Assembly: GCF_002343915.1 (NCBI RefSeq)
Contig: NZ_NETK01000001.1
Coordinates: 1,550,001-1,614,000, forward strand
Direction of reading: 5' to 3'
DNA length: 64,000 bases
Source of the DNA: Nannocystis exedens
Lineage (GTDB): Bacteria > Myxococcota_A > Polyangia > Nannocystales > Nannocystaceae
Of this stretch, positions 1-7,473 are shown piece by piece. The translations under genes and the position numbers were made by a program. The notes under the pieces are model-generated. The model was not told where the DNA came from. It made no database searches and was given only the letters and a program-made list of their open reading frames with translations. Every line of letters starts with the position of its first letter. The stretch's first letter is position 1.

Positions 1-567
1 GACGAAACCCTCGGCGCGGGCCTCGTCTTCAATGCCGGGCCCTACGCGTACAATAAGCCGTGCGACCTCGGCGGCAACCGCTACATGGTCGGCGAGCCGG
101 ACCCGGAGACGTTCAAGTGCATCGCTCAGGTCGGCACGTTCGGTGACGATCCGCCGGTCGCCGACTCGCTCGTGGAGGCCCTCTCGCCCAATCTCAACGG
201 TCCCGAGGGTTGCAACGCGGGCTTTCTCCGCGATGACGCCCTGCTCGTCTTCGTCTTCATCAAGGACAACGAGGACGACGAGTCATGGCTCAGCGCGAAG
301 AAAGTCTACGAGGCGGTGGTGGCGGCTAAGGGCGGGGATGACCACGCCGTCGTCGCGCTGGCGATCATCCCGCAGGTCCTCATGGGGGAGCCAGTAGCGG
401 ACTGCGTCTACAACGACCCTCCGATCCAGCAGCACCTGCTCGACGTGATCGAGCTGTTCCCGTATCACGCAGACGGCGACATTTGCGCGGACAGCTACGC
501 GCCGTTTTTCAAGGGCGCCGCTGCGAGCCTCGTGCATGAGGCGTGCAACGCCTTTATCCCCCAGTGA
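1..567 (+). CDS. 3' end of a von Willebrand factor A-like surface/lipoprotein (partial)
   Basis: The frame is open from base 1, so the gene starts before the window; the first internal Met is at 85. About 188 residues are visible. The stretch NAGFLRDDALLVFVFIKDNE is the beta-strand plus acidic turn typical of the vWA-like proteins found in many copies in myxobacterial genomes. It is preceded by a FKCIAQVGTFGDD segment that in those proteins follows the metal-binding core. These proteins are usually exported or lipid-anchored and their substrate is unknown. The gene converges with the lipoprotein gene at 575, and both stop codons lie in one hairpin (561-581). The family assignment rests on remembered family style; the N-terminal half that would carry the MIDAS motif is outside the window. 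Confidence 0.6.
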   Translation, partial: DETLGAGLVFNAGPYAYNKPCDLGGNRYMVGEPDPETFKCIAQVGTFGDDPPVADSLVEALSPNLNGPEGCNAGFLRDDALLVFVFIKDNEDDESWLSAKKVYEAVVAAKGGDDHAVVALAIIPQVLMGEPVADCVYNDPPIQQHLLDVIELFPYHADGDICADSYAPFFKGAAASLVHEACNAFIPQ

Positions 568-581
568 CGAGCGCTCACTGG
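561..581. terminator. Bidirectional hairpin between convergent genes
   Basis: A perfect 7-bp inverted repeat, CCAGTGA ... TCACTGG, with a 7-base loop covers the stop codon of the plus-strand gene (565-567) and that of the minus-strand gene (575-577). There is no T-run, so Rho-independent termination is unproven. The position, exactly between two convergent stops only 7 bp apart, argues for a shared terminator or mRNA 3'-end structure. Confidence 0.45.
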
Positions 582-2239
582 TGAACGCGCGCTGCTCGGG
601 CCTGGCGTACGCCGCCGAGGGTCCGCTCGCCCACCACGAGCACCTGCCCATAGCCGGTGCGCGCGAGGCCGTTCGCCGCCGAAGGCTCAGTGCCAGGGAA
701 GTAGTGATCGAAGTTGGCCCCTGGTCCGCCGCGCCCGTAGAGAACTCCGCGAAGTACGCCGCCGTCCTGGATGACGCCCGACACGACCGCGACACCGTGG
801 GCGAGCCACGCAACCCCGGTCCCGTAGGCCACCGCGCCTGTAAAGGCGTTGCTGTAGTACGGACGTCCGCCGTCGGGCCAATACACCTGCACGGTGATCT
901 GCTGCATGTTGCCGTTCTTCTTGACCTCCATGCCGGTGACGATCGCCCCGTCCGGGTGATCGGCGATGGCGAGGAACATGCTGTCGCGCCAGTCGCTGTA
1001 AGGCGGCGCCACGATCACGGGCTCCAGCGAGACGGCCGTCTCCGGGTCCATCTGCACGAGGACACCGCGCGTCGCCGCGACATTGAACTCGTGTTCACCC
1101 GTGCTCGCGCCGGCGATCCACGCGACGCCGTCCTTGATCATCACGTCGAACGCCAGATCGTCGAACTGGTGCTTGGGAGCATCGGGCGTCGGAAGATAAT
1201 CCCAGGTCTTCCCGCTATGCACGGCGACGCCGTCGTGTCGCAGCCGCCACATCACGATGTCCATGTCTCCGAAGCCCGAGCCTCCGAACCCGACCGCGAA
1301 GGCTCCGCCCTCGTCGTCGGCCGCGATCCCCCGCACGGTCGCGCCGGGCTCGGTCGGCGCCTCGACGCCGGTCTCGTAGCCCTCGGCGTCGAGCAGCACG
1401 ATCCGCGGCTGCCACTGCTTGTTCGCGTTCTTGACGTTCATAGCGATCCACATGCGCCCGTCTGGGAGCACGGCCACCGCGTCAGCAGCGCCCTCGCGCG
1501 AGTCGAGGACGATGGTCCCCTCCGACCACAGCTCGCTCCCGTTCGCGCGGGAACGCTTGCGGATCGACGGCTTCGACACCCCGTCAACCTCGACCGAGCC
1601 GACCTCGATCACGTCATCCTCAGGGGTGACGGCGACGCGCCGAGTCGTCGAGCCGCTCGGCCCGAGAACGGCCCACGCCTGCCCGCCCGGGGCCGGCGCT
1701 GAGACCGTGAACGTCACCGGCGGCCAGTGGCCCACGAACGGCCCGCTCGAAGCTGTCACTTCGAGCACGTGGTCGCCGTTGTCGACCGCCCCGAAGATGG
1801 GCACCTCGCCGACGAACACGCCGTCGCCCTGGTCGGCGAAGGGCTCCAGCTCGACGCCGTCGAGCCAGGCGCGGACGAGGCTCGTGTCCTCGGTGGTGAC
1901 GCTCACGGCGACCGGCCCCGCGAGGTGGACCTTCGCGGGCATGTCGACCTCGAGGATCCGCGGCTGTAGCAGCTCCGCGTCGCTCGCGGTGGTGGAGCCG
2001 GTCTCGCCGCTGCTCACGCCACCGCTGTCGGTCCCATCCGCGTCGCCCGCCGTCGCCATGGGCGACGCGCTCGTGCCCCCCTCCGCGGTCGTCATCGGCG
2101 CGCCGTCGGTGCTGCCGCCACCTGTCCCTCCGGACATCTTCGAGTCGTAGGCTGCGAAGGCCGCGAACGACGGTGCATGATCGGCACAGGCGGGAAGGGT
2201 GAAAACGGCGAGGATGGCAGATGAGACCCAGCGGGACAT
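575..2239 (-). CDS. Exported lipoprotein with Ser/Gly/Thr linker and beta-propeller-like repeats
   Basis: This 554-residue protein starts with a signal peptide ending in a lipobox (VFTLPAC, lipid-modified Cys18), so it should be a lipoprotein. Residues about 33-85 form a Gly/Ser/Thr/Ala/Asp-rich linker. Residues about 90-180 look like an Ig-like or fibronectin-like domain (LVRAWLDGVELEPF ... VTFTVSAPAPG). The rest has repeating blade-like units with motifs such as AVAVLPDGRMWIAM and GIAADDEGGAFAVGFGG, as in WD/NHL-type propellers. No catalytic residues are recognisable, and a ligand-binding or surface-scaffold role is inference. The IS110-type element begins within about 115 bp upstream of its start and may have replaced its native promoter. 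Confidence 0.7.
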   Translation of the reverse strand: MSRWVSSAILAVFTLPACADHAPSFAAFAAYDSKMSGGTGGGSTDGAPMTTAEGGTSASPMATAGDADGTDSGGVSSGETGSTTASDAELLQPRILEVDMPAKVHLAGPVAVSVTTEDTSLVRAWLDGVELEPFADQGDGVFVGEVPIFGAVDNGDHVLEVTASSGPFVGHWPPVTFTVSAPAPGGQAWAVLGPSGSTTRRVAVTPEDDVIEVGSVEVDGVSKPSIRKRSRANGSELWSEGTIVLDSREGAADAVAVLPDGRMWIAMNVKNANKQWQPRIVLLDAEGYETGVEAPTEPGATVRGIAADDEGGAFAVGFGGSGFGDMDIVMWRLRHDGVAVHSGKTWDYLPTPDAPKHQFDDLAFDVMIKDGVAWIAGASTGEHEFNVAATRGVLVQMDPETAVSLEPVIVAPPYSDWRDSMFLAIADHPDGAIVTGMEVKKNGNMQQITVQVYWPDGGRPYYSNAFTGAVAYGTGVAWLAHGVAVVSGVIQDGGVLRGVLYGRGGPGANFDHYFPGTEPSAANGLARTGYGQVLVVGERTLGGVRQARAARVHQ

Positions 2240-2353
2240 GGGCGACCTCCACGCGCAGGCGCGCTCTCAAGAAACGGCCCTCTCCGCGCGGCCCGGGCCT
2301 GGTTCGCAGGACGTCTTCTCGTCGCGGGGCCCAGGCCTGCGGGGCGCGGACGA

Positions 2354-3577
2354 TCAGGCCGCCGGGCGCATCTCGACTTCGTAGCCGAGGCTGCGGATGC
2401 GGCGCGCGAGTCGTGATGCGGTGCGCTGGCGGTCGTTGCGGTTGAAGTGCTCGGCACCGAGGTCGCGGTAGGGCTCGTGGTCGCGGAGGATCCCGTGGAC
2501 TGCGGTGAGGATCGCCGCGGCAACGGCTCCGATCGCCTTCTTCTTGCCTTGCCGCGCTCGGACGCGGAGGAAGAGCGCCCGGAGATAGCCCTCCCCGCGG
2601 ATGCTCGACCAGGCACACTGGATAAGCATCGTCTTGAGCCACGCGTTGCCCTTGCGCATGCGGTTGGAGCGGCGCTTGCCGGCGCTCTCGTCCATGCGTG
2701 GACACAGACCTGCCCAGGAGCGCAGGTGACCGGCCGAGCGGAAGCGGTTCATATCGACGCCGACCTCCGCGATGATGGCCTGCGCGGCCGTCGTTCCGAC
2801 TCCAGGGATCGTCTGGAGCAGTTCGACGGCTTCAGAAAAAGGGCGGAGCTCGGCCTCGATCCGCTTCTCGACATCGGCGATCGACGCCTGCAGGGCGTCG
2901 ATGAGCCGGAGATGCGTCGAGATGAGCATCCGGTGATGGTCGCGCACGCGGCCGTGGAGCGCCTCCATGAGCTTGCCGCGCTTGGCCTTCAGCGTCCCAC
3001 GAGCAAGCCCCGCGAGCTTCTCCGGGTCGCTCTCGCCGGCGACCATCGCCTCGAGCATCGCCCGCCCGCTCTTCCCGAGGATGTTGGAGGCGACCGACGC
3101 GAGCTTGATGTTGCAGGTCTCCAGCACCTTCTGGATCCGCTGCGTGTGCTCGACGACCTCGCGCGAGAGCTGCTTCCGCGTCCGGGTCAAGTCCCGCAGA
3201 TCCGCGATCGGCTCGGGTGGCACGAAGCTCGCGCGCACGAGCCCGTGTGCGATCAAGTCCGCGAGCCACATCGCGTCGTTCATGTCGGTCTTGCGCCCGG
3301 GCACGTTGCGGACTTCGTGCGCGTTCGCCAGCACCAGCTCGACACGGCCCGTGAGCACGGCCCAGACGGGCTTCCAGTACACGCCCGTCGCCTCCATCAC
3401 TGCGATGACGCAGCCGCGGTCCTCGAGCCAATCGCCCAGCCCGATCAACTCCGAAGTGCTCGTGCCGAAGGTTCGAACCTCCCGGTCGACCTTGTTGCCC
3501 TTCATGCACCGCACGCAGGCGACGATGCTGTCCTTGTGGACATCCATGCCCGCGCACGTCCCGTACATCACTTCCAT
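2354..3577 (-). CDS. IS110-family transposase (DEDD type)
   Basis: The 407-residue protein has the two-part IS110 layout. The N-terminal RuvC-like DEDD domain shows GMDVHKDSIVACV (first Asp), VMEATGVYWKPV (Glu) and GRKTDMNDAMWLADL (third Asp). The C-terminal transposase_20 region shows LLQTIPGVGTTAAQAIIAE and HLRSWAGLCPRMDESAGKRR, with the conserved Ser-Gly-Lys-like core seen here as SAGKR. IS110 elements usually lack clear terminal inverted repeats and make no target duplication, so I could not set the ends. Flanks 2240-2353 and 3578-3863 hold no other gene. The frame is intact and the element may be active. Confidence 0.93.
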   Translation of the reverse strand: MEVMYGTCAGMDVHKDSIVACVRCMKGNKVDREVRTFGTSTSELIGLGDWLEDRGCVIAVMEATGVYWKPVWAVLTGRVELVLANAHEVRNVPGRKTDMNDAMWLADLIAHGLVRASFVPPEPIADLRDLTRTRKQLSREVVEHTQRIQKVLETCNIKLASVASNILGKSGRAMLEAMVAGESDPEKLAGLARGTLKAKRGKLMEALHGRVRDHHRMLISTHLRLIDALQASIADVEKRIEAELRPFSEAVELLQTIPGVGTTAAQAIIAEVGVDMNRFRSAGHLRSWAGLCPRMDESAGKRRSNRMRKGNAWLKTMLIQCAWSSIRGEGYLRALFLRVRARQGKKKAIGAVAAAILTAVHGILRDHEPYRDLGAEHFNRNDRQRTASRLARRIRSLGYEVEMRPAA

Positions 3578-3863
3578 GACGTTCCTCCGTGAAGAACGCC
3601 GGCGCGAGGGCCCCTAACTCGAAGTCTCTCAAACGCGCTCCAGCGAGTCCCAGGACCCGCTGCTCGCAAACAAGGGTGCTCACGGGCCCTCCGGTCCAAC
3701 TCAGAAACGGGCTCACCCTGCGCCAGTGCGTGAACGACCTCTTTGCCGGCATTCGCGGCAAAGCTAACCCAGTGTGCGAATCCGCGCCAAGCCCGCCATC
3801 GGCCTCCCGCGAGGGTTCCAGGGCCGTTTCATCCCCGCGGGTCGGCGCCAGCCGGTGGGTAAC

Positions 3864-4715
3864 TCAGAATGAGTATACGAGGCCCGCACCACCTGCGCGG
3901 GCCCGGATACGTGAGGCTTGGCGGTTCGGCGCGAGCATGACGGCCAGTCCTGTAATCAAGCTTACACTTCCGGCAGCTAACAGCGCGGGCCAGGTCGCGT
4001 CGAGGCGGGTGTACCGGCGATCGGCCTCATGCACGGCGGCCCGCTCCGCCGGCGTGAAGTCGCGGTCCTCGGCGATCGCGTTGGCGGTGATGGTGGCGAT
4101 CGTCGCATCGGCTCGCTCGCGGTTGGCCAGCGCGCCCGCCATGCCGCCGAGGAGACCGACGCCAACCGCGGAGAGGACCGAACCGCCGATGAGCCGGCCC
4201 TGGGGGCGTCGCGGTCGTGGACTGTCCTTCAGGACAGGGAGCGGTGCAGGGCCTTCAGTTTTGTTCTCCGGCGCGGCCACGCTCTCGCCGTCGATGGCCG
4301 CCGTCACGGAAACATCCTCTCCGGACGCCTTTGTGCCCGACTGCGAATCCTCGGGCGTCGCGTCGGGGAGCGGTGAAGCGGGACAGGCGTCGCCCGCGAG
4401 CGCAGCGTCCTGGGCTTCGAGCTCGGCCCAGAACGCCCGCTCATCATCATCCACGAAGACGTCACGGGCACGGACGGTGCGCGCGAGGTCGAGGGCGCGG
4501 CAGAGGTGTTCGATGTCCTGGGTCTCGCGGTGGAGCGCGCGCAGGCAGTCATGGGCGCCCGCGAGGGCGTCGGGCGGGTGAACGTCGGGATCCTTCGCGC
4601 GCTCGAGGTACAGCTCCAGCGCACGCTCGAGCTCGCCGGCATTGAAGGCCGCCCGTGCGGCTTCTTCAGACGGTGGGGCGAGCATCGACAGGACGAGGGC
4701 GAGGTGGAGGGTCAT
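3864..4715 (-). CDS. TPR-like protein with two C-terminal membrane segments
   Basis: This 283-residue protein is the last gene of the minus-strand sigma/kinase operon, 9 bp after the kinase stop. Residues 1-13 are a signal-like hydrophobic start. Residues 14-100 are helical, with a tetratricopeptide-like pattern (AARAAFNAGELERALELYLE). An acidic Ser/Pro-rich linker follows, then two hydrophobic stretches near residues 176-196 (VLSAVGVGLLGGMAGALA) and 245-263 (ALLAAGSVSLITGLAVMLA), separated by a charged helical loop. Its place beside a membrane-anchored kinase suggests a partner or output of that kinase, but no function can be read from motifs. The gene contains one of the CTGTCC-loop-GGACAG hairpins (4222-4237). 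Confidence 0.7.
   Translation of the reverse strand: MTLHLALVLSMLAPPSEEAARAAFNAGELERALELYLERAKDPDVHPPDALAGAHDCLRALHRETQDIEHLCRALDLARTVRARDVFVDDDERAFWAELEAQDAALAGDACPASPLPDATPEDSQSGTKASGEDVSVTAAIDGESVAAPENKTEGPAPLPVLKDSPRPRRPQGRLIGGSVLSAVGVGLLGGMAGALANRERADATIATITANAIAEDRDFTPAERAAVHEADRRYTRLDATWPALLAAGSVSLITGLAVMLAPNRQASRIRARAGGAGLVYSF
4222..4237. repeat. CTGTCC-TTCA-GGACAG hairpin inside a gene
   Basis: A perfect 6-bp stem with a 4-base loop lies in the acidic linker region of the TPR-like membrane protein. It is one member of the dispersed palindrome family described in the findings. Confidence 0.6.
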
Positions 4716-4724
4716 CGTCGGCTC

Positions 4725-6254
4725 CTACGGGGCTGCGAAGAAGGTGTGTTGGCGTTGGCCGCTGCTCACCGCCAGGCCGAAGCGCTCCAGCGCCTCGCGG
4801 ACGCACCGCGACGCGTCGGACCCCGAGGCCACGCCACGCACGCTCGGCAGCTCCCCGGCCGAGAGTGTGACGACCAGCGGCTTGATCGTCGCGCCCGACT
4901 TCTCCATGCACCGGCGCGCGTGGGCCTCCGCGCGACGCATGCGAATCTCCCAGGAAGCGGCCGGACGCCGCCCCCCGGCTGGGTGAGGCGCTCCACTGGA
5001 GCTCACGGGGGACGGGTCGCGTTGAGGCGTGCTCGTTGAGATCTGCGTGTCGGTGCTGGCCGGCGTGAGCGCCGCGGCGGGAGGCGCGTCGCTTGTGCGC
5101 GGCGGCCGTGCCACAGGACCCGGGTCGACGTCGCGTACCGCATCGATCGAGGGATCAAGCGGCGCGTCGCGCGACGGCAAAACCTCGACCGTCCCAGCAG
5201 GCGGCGTCGACGCGGGCATGCTGAGCAGCACGGACCCGGCCGCGACAGCCCCGAGCACGAAGGATCCCGCCGACGCCGCCGCGACCGCGCTCATCCACCA
5301 GCGGGGCGAGGGCCGCGTCGCGCGGGCCGACAGATCCGAGCGCACGATCTCGAGCGACCGGACCAGGTCATCCATCGTCCGGTGACGCTCCGCCCCGATC
5401 ATCGACGCTCCGCGCCGCAACTCCGCCACCAGCGGCGCGAGCTCGGGCGCGAACTCCTCCGGGCGGATCTCCCGGTGTTGGTAGGTCTCCCGCGAATACA
5501 GGACGCGGCCCGTGATCATCTCGTAGAGCAGGACGCAGACCGAGAAGACGTCCGTCTGCGGCGAGACCTTGCCCTCGTTGAGCCAGAGCGGACACGTGTA
5601 GGCGGCGGCGCCGATGAACTCGCTCTCTCGCGTCCGCCATCGCTTGCGCACGTCGGTGGGATCGCGCAGGTGCGGCTGGCTGTAATAGTCCTCGGTCAGC
5701 AGCGCCGCGCCGAAGTCGATCAGACGCACGCGATCGCCGGCCTCGATGATGACGTTGTCGGGCTTCACGTCCCGGTGGATGACGCCGACCTCATGGACCG
5801 CCGTCAGCACGCGAGCGAGGTCGATCGCCAGCGCGAGCGCCCGTAGCGGTTCGATCGGACCACGGCGCAGGTGGGCGCGGATCGTCTCACCGCTGATGAC
5901 CTCCATCGTGAAGTAGGGCTCGCCGGTCGCCGTCTCGCCGATGTCGTGGATCGCCGGGACACCCCGGTGCCGGATCGCCGCCAGCGCGCGGTACTCTCGC
6001 CGGAAGCGCTCGGCGCTGCCCGCGAAGCTGCGGCGGATCCGCTTGAGCGCCACGTTGCGGCAGGCCCGTCGATCGTAGGCGAGATGAACGATCCCCATGC
6101 CGCCAGCTCCGAGATCGCGGATCACCTCGTAGCGGTCCGCGAAGAGACCTTGCGGCAGGGGCGTGACGCCCTCGTCGTCGATGGGCTCCGCCAGCAGCGG
6201 CGAGACGTCGAGTGGGTCGATCGGCGGGAAGGAGATGTCCGGACGGAACGCCAT
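4725..6254 (-). CDS. Membrane-anchored Ser/Thr protein kinase with periplasmic C-terminal domain
   Basis: This Hanks-type kinase has about 509 residues. Visible motifs are the Gly-rich loop LGAGGMGIVHLA, catalytic Lys in NVALKRIRR, catalytic loop HRDVKPDN (about residue 160) and the metal-binding IDFGAALL. One transmembrane helix lies near residues 318-345, followed by a Pro/Ser/Thr-rich linker and a small C-terminal domain (SGATIKPLVVTL ... SRCVREALERFG) of the kind found in AgmX/TonB-related myxobacterial proteins. An in-frame GTG at 6272 overlaps the sigma-factor stop (GTGA), but the ATG at 6254 has a clear AGGAG six bases upstream, so I chose it. It is predicted to sense an extracytoplasmic signal; the target is unknown. 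It sits between an ECF sigma factor and a TPR-like membrane protein in one operon. Confidence 0.92.
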   Translation of the reverse strand: MAFRPDISFPPIDPLDVSPLLAEPIDDEGVTPLPQGLFADRYEVIRDLGAGGMGIVHLAYDRRACRNVALKRIRRSFAGSAERFRREYRALAAIRHRGVPAIHDIGETATGEPYFTMEVISGETIRAHLRRGPIEPLRALALAIDLARVLTAVHEVGVIHRDVKPDNVIIEAGDRVRLIDFGAALLTEDYYSQPHLRDPTDVRKRWRTRESEFIGAAAYTCPLWLNEGKVSPQTDVFSVCVLLYEMITGRVLYSRETYQHREIRPEEFAPELAPLVAELRRGASMIGAERHRTMDDLVRSLEIVRSDLSARATRPSPRWWMSAVAAASAGSFVLGAVAAGSVLLSMPASTPPAGTVEVLPSRDAPLDPSIDAVRDVDPGPVARPPRTSDAPPAAALTPASTDTQISTSTPQRDPSPVSSSGAPHPAGGRRPAASWEIRMRRAEAHARRCMEKSGATIKPLVVTLSAGELPSVRGVASGSDASRCVREALERFGLAVSSGQRQHTFFAAP

Positions 6255-6268
6255 GTCGTGCTCCTGGA

Positions 6269-6940
6269 TCACGGGGGCGCCGGCAACGAGGCGAACAGGT
6301 CACAGACATTCCGGTGCCCCTGGCTCTCCAGCGGCGAGTCGTCGGTGAGGTCGCTGCGCTCGGTCCAGCCGACGAAGCCGCGCTCGAGCGCCCCGGCGAG
6401 CCGCCTCGAACAGTGACACCCGTTGCGAGGGTTGATGTGCTCGCACATGGGCGCGAGGTAGGCCTCAAGCTCTCGCAGCGAGCGCTGATAGTTGGTTCGA
6501 GCGGCCTCGACGCTGGTGAAGGTCTGCGCCGCCTGCTCGAACGGCAGCCCGAGGATTTCGGTCAGCACGAACGCGGCGCGCGGACCGGCGGGCACGTTGA
6601 GCAGCGTGCTGGTCAGGCAGGTCCGCTGGAGCTCGCGCTGGAGCACATACAGCCGGCGCACGTCGCCGCGGAGCAGCGGGTGGTCGAGGTCGAGGACGGC
6701 CGTCGGATCGTAGCGTCCGAGCGCCTCGTCGATGTCCGAGTGGCGGCCCCGGTGCTTCATGAAGAAGCGCACCAGCGCCGCGAGCCGCATCGTCAAGTCC
6801 GTGACCACGGGGCCGGCCGCGCGACGCGCAGCGGCGCCGGCTTCCTGTGAGCCGGTCATCCACGCGGCGAATTGCACGACGAGCGGGTGTTCCTCGTGGT
6901 CTCCGAAAACGGGAGGGCTGTCGGTGTCCGCGGAAGCCAT
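6269..6940 (-). CDS. ECF-type RNA polymerase sigma factor with Cys-rich tail
   Basis: From the Met at 6940 the protein has about 223 residues. Region 2 is diverged (HPLVVQFAAWMTG ... LVRFFMKHRGRHSDIDEAL). Region 4 is recognisable as GPRAAFVLTEILGLPFEQAAQTF followed by ARTNYQRSLRELEAYL. After it comes CEHINPRNGCHCSRRL, a Cys/His cluster typical of myxobacterial ECF sigma factors that may bind metal or respond to redox. An in-frame extension to 7195 is open but Arg/Ser-rich and overlaps the upstream HTH gene, so the later start is preferred although its ribosome site is weak. The kinase follows immediately, so kinase control of this sigma factor is a reasonable inference; no anti-sigma gene is adjacent. 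Confidence 0.8.
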   Translation of the reverse strand: MASADTDSPPVFGDHEEHPLVVQFAAWMTGSQEAGAAARRAAGPVVTDLTMRLAALVRFFMKHRGRHSDIDEALGRYDPTAVLDLDHPLLRGDVRRLYVLQRELQRTCLTSTLLNVPAGPRAAFVLTEILGLPFEQAAQTFTSVEAARTNYQRSLRELEAYLAPMCEHINPRNGCHCSRRLAGALERGFVGWTERSDLTDDSPLESQGHRNVCDLFASLPAPP

Positions 6941-6989
6941 CGCGACCAACTTGCCATAATCATCCCTGCATGCGGATCCCAAAACTTCT

Positions 6990-7460
6990 TCACGTTCGGC
7001 GGGGCCTCGAACGAGGGAGCGGTCGCCCGGCGAGCAGCGCGAGACCTCGACGGTCCCGCACGAGGATCCGCCGTGGACGAACAGCGATGAGGCCGCGCCG
7101 CTCGAGGAGGGAGACCGTGAGCGCAACGCTGTCATCCCTGGCGCCGACCTGCTCGGCGATCTTCGTGAGGCTCGGCACCCGCACCAGGAGGCCACCGCGT
7201 TCGCGCCGGCCCGCGGTCGTCGCCTGGTCCAAGAGGTACGCCGAAACCTTCGCCGCGGCCGACAGCGGCGCCGGCGCTGGCCTCGCCAGGGTCGAGGGCG
7301 CCTCGAAGAGCTCGGTGAGCGTCATCCGGCGCAGCTCCGGGGCTGCCGTGAGCAGGTCGCGCAGGTCGGCGAGAGTGACGTCGCCGGACTCCCGCAGCAG
7401 CGCCACGACGCCCTCCAAGCAGCGGCGCTTGTACTGCGCCAGGAACTCGTCAGGCGACAT
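6990..7460 (-). CDS. Winged-helix DNA-binding protein, first gene of the sigma/kinase operon
   Basis: This 156-residue protein has an N-terminal helical segment (SPDEFLAQYKRRCLEGVVALL) and a C-terminal winged-helix-like domain. SLTKIAEQVGARDDSVALTV fits a helix-turn-helix, and LLERRGLIAVRPRRILVRD fits a wing, similar to the Crp/Fnr DNA-binding half but without a cyclic-nucleotide domain. It lies 49 bp upstream of the sigma factor on the same strand, so a regulatory role for that operon is likely. The family is not identified with certainty. Confidence 0.6.
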   Translation of the reverse strand: MSPDEFLAQYKRRCLEGVVALLRESGDVTLADLRDLLTAAPELRRMTLTELFEAPSTLARPAPAPLSAAAKVSAYLLDQATTAGRRERGGLLVRVPSLTKIAEQVGARDDSVALTVSLLERRGLIAVRPRRILVRDRRGLALLAGRPLPRSRPRRT

Positions 7461-7473
7461 CGAGCCACGCGTA

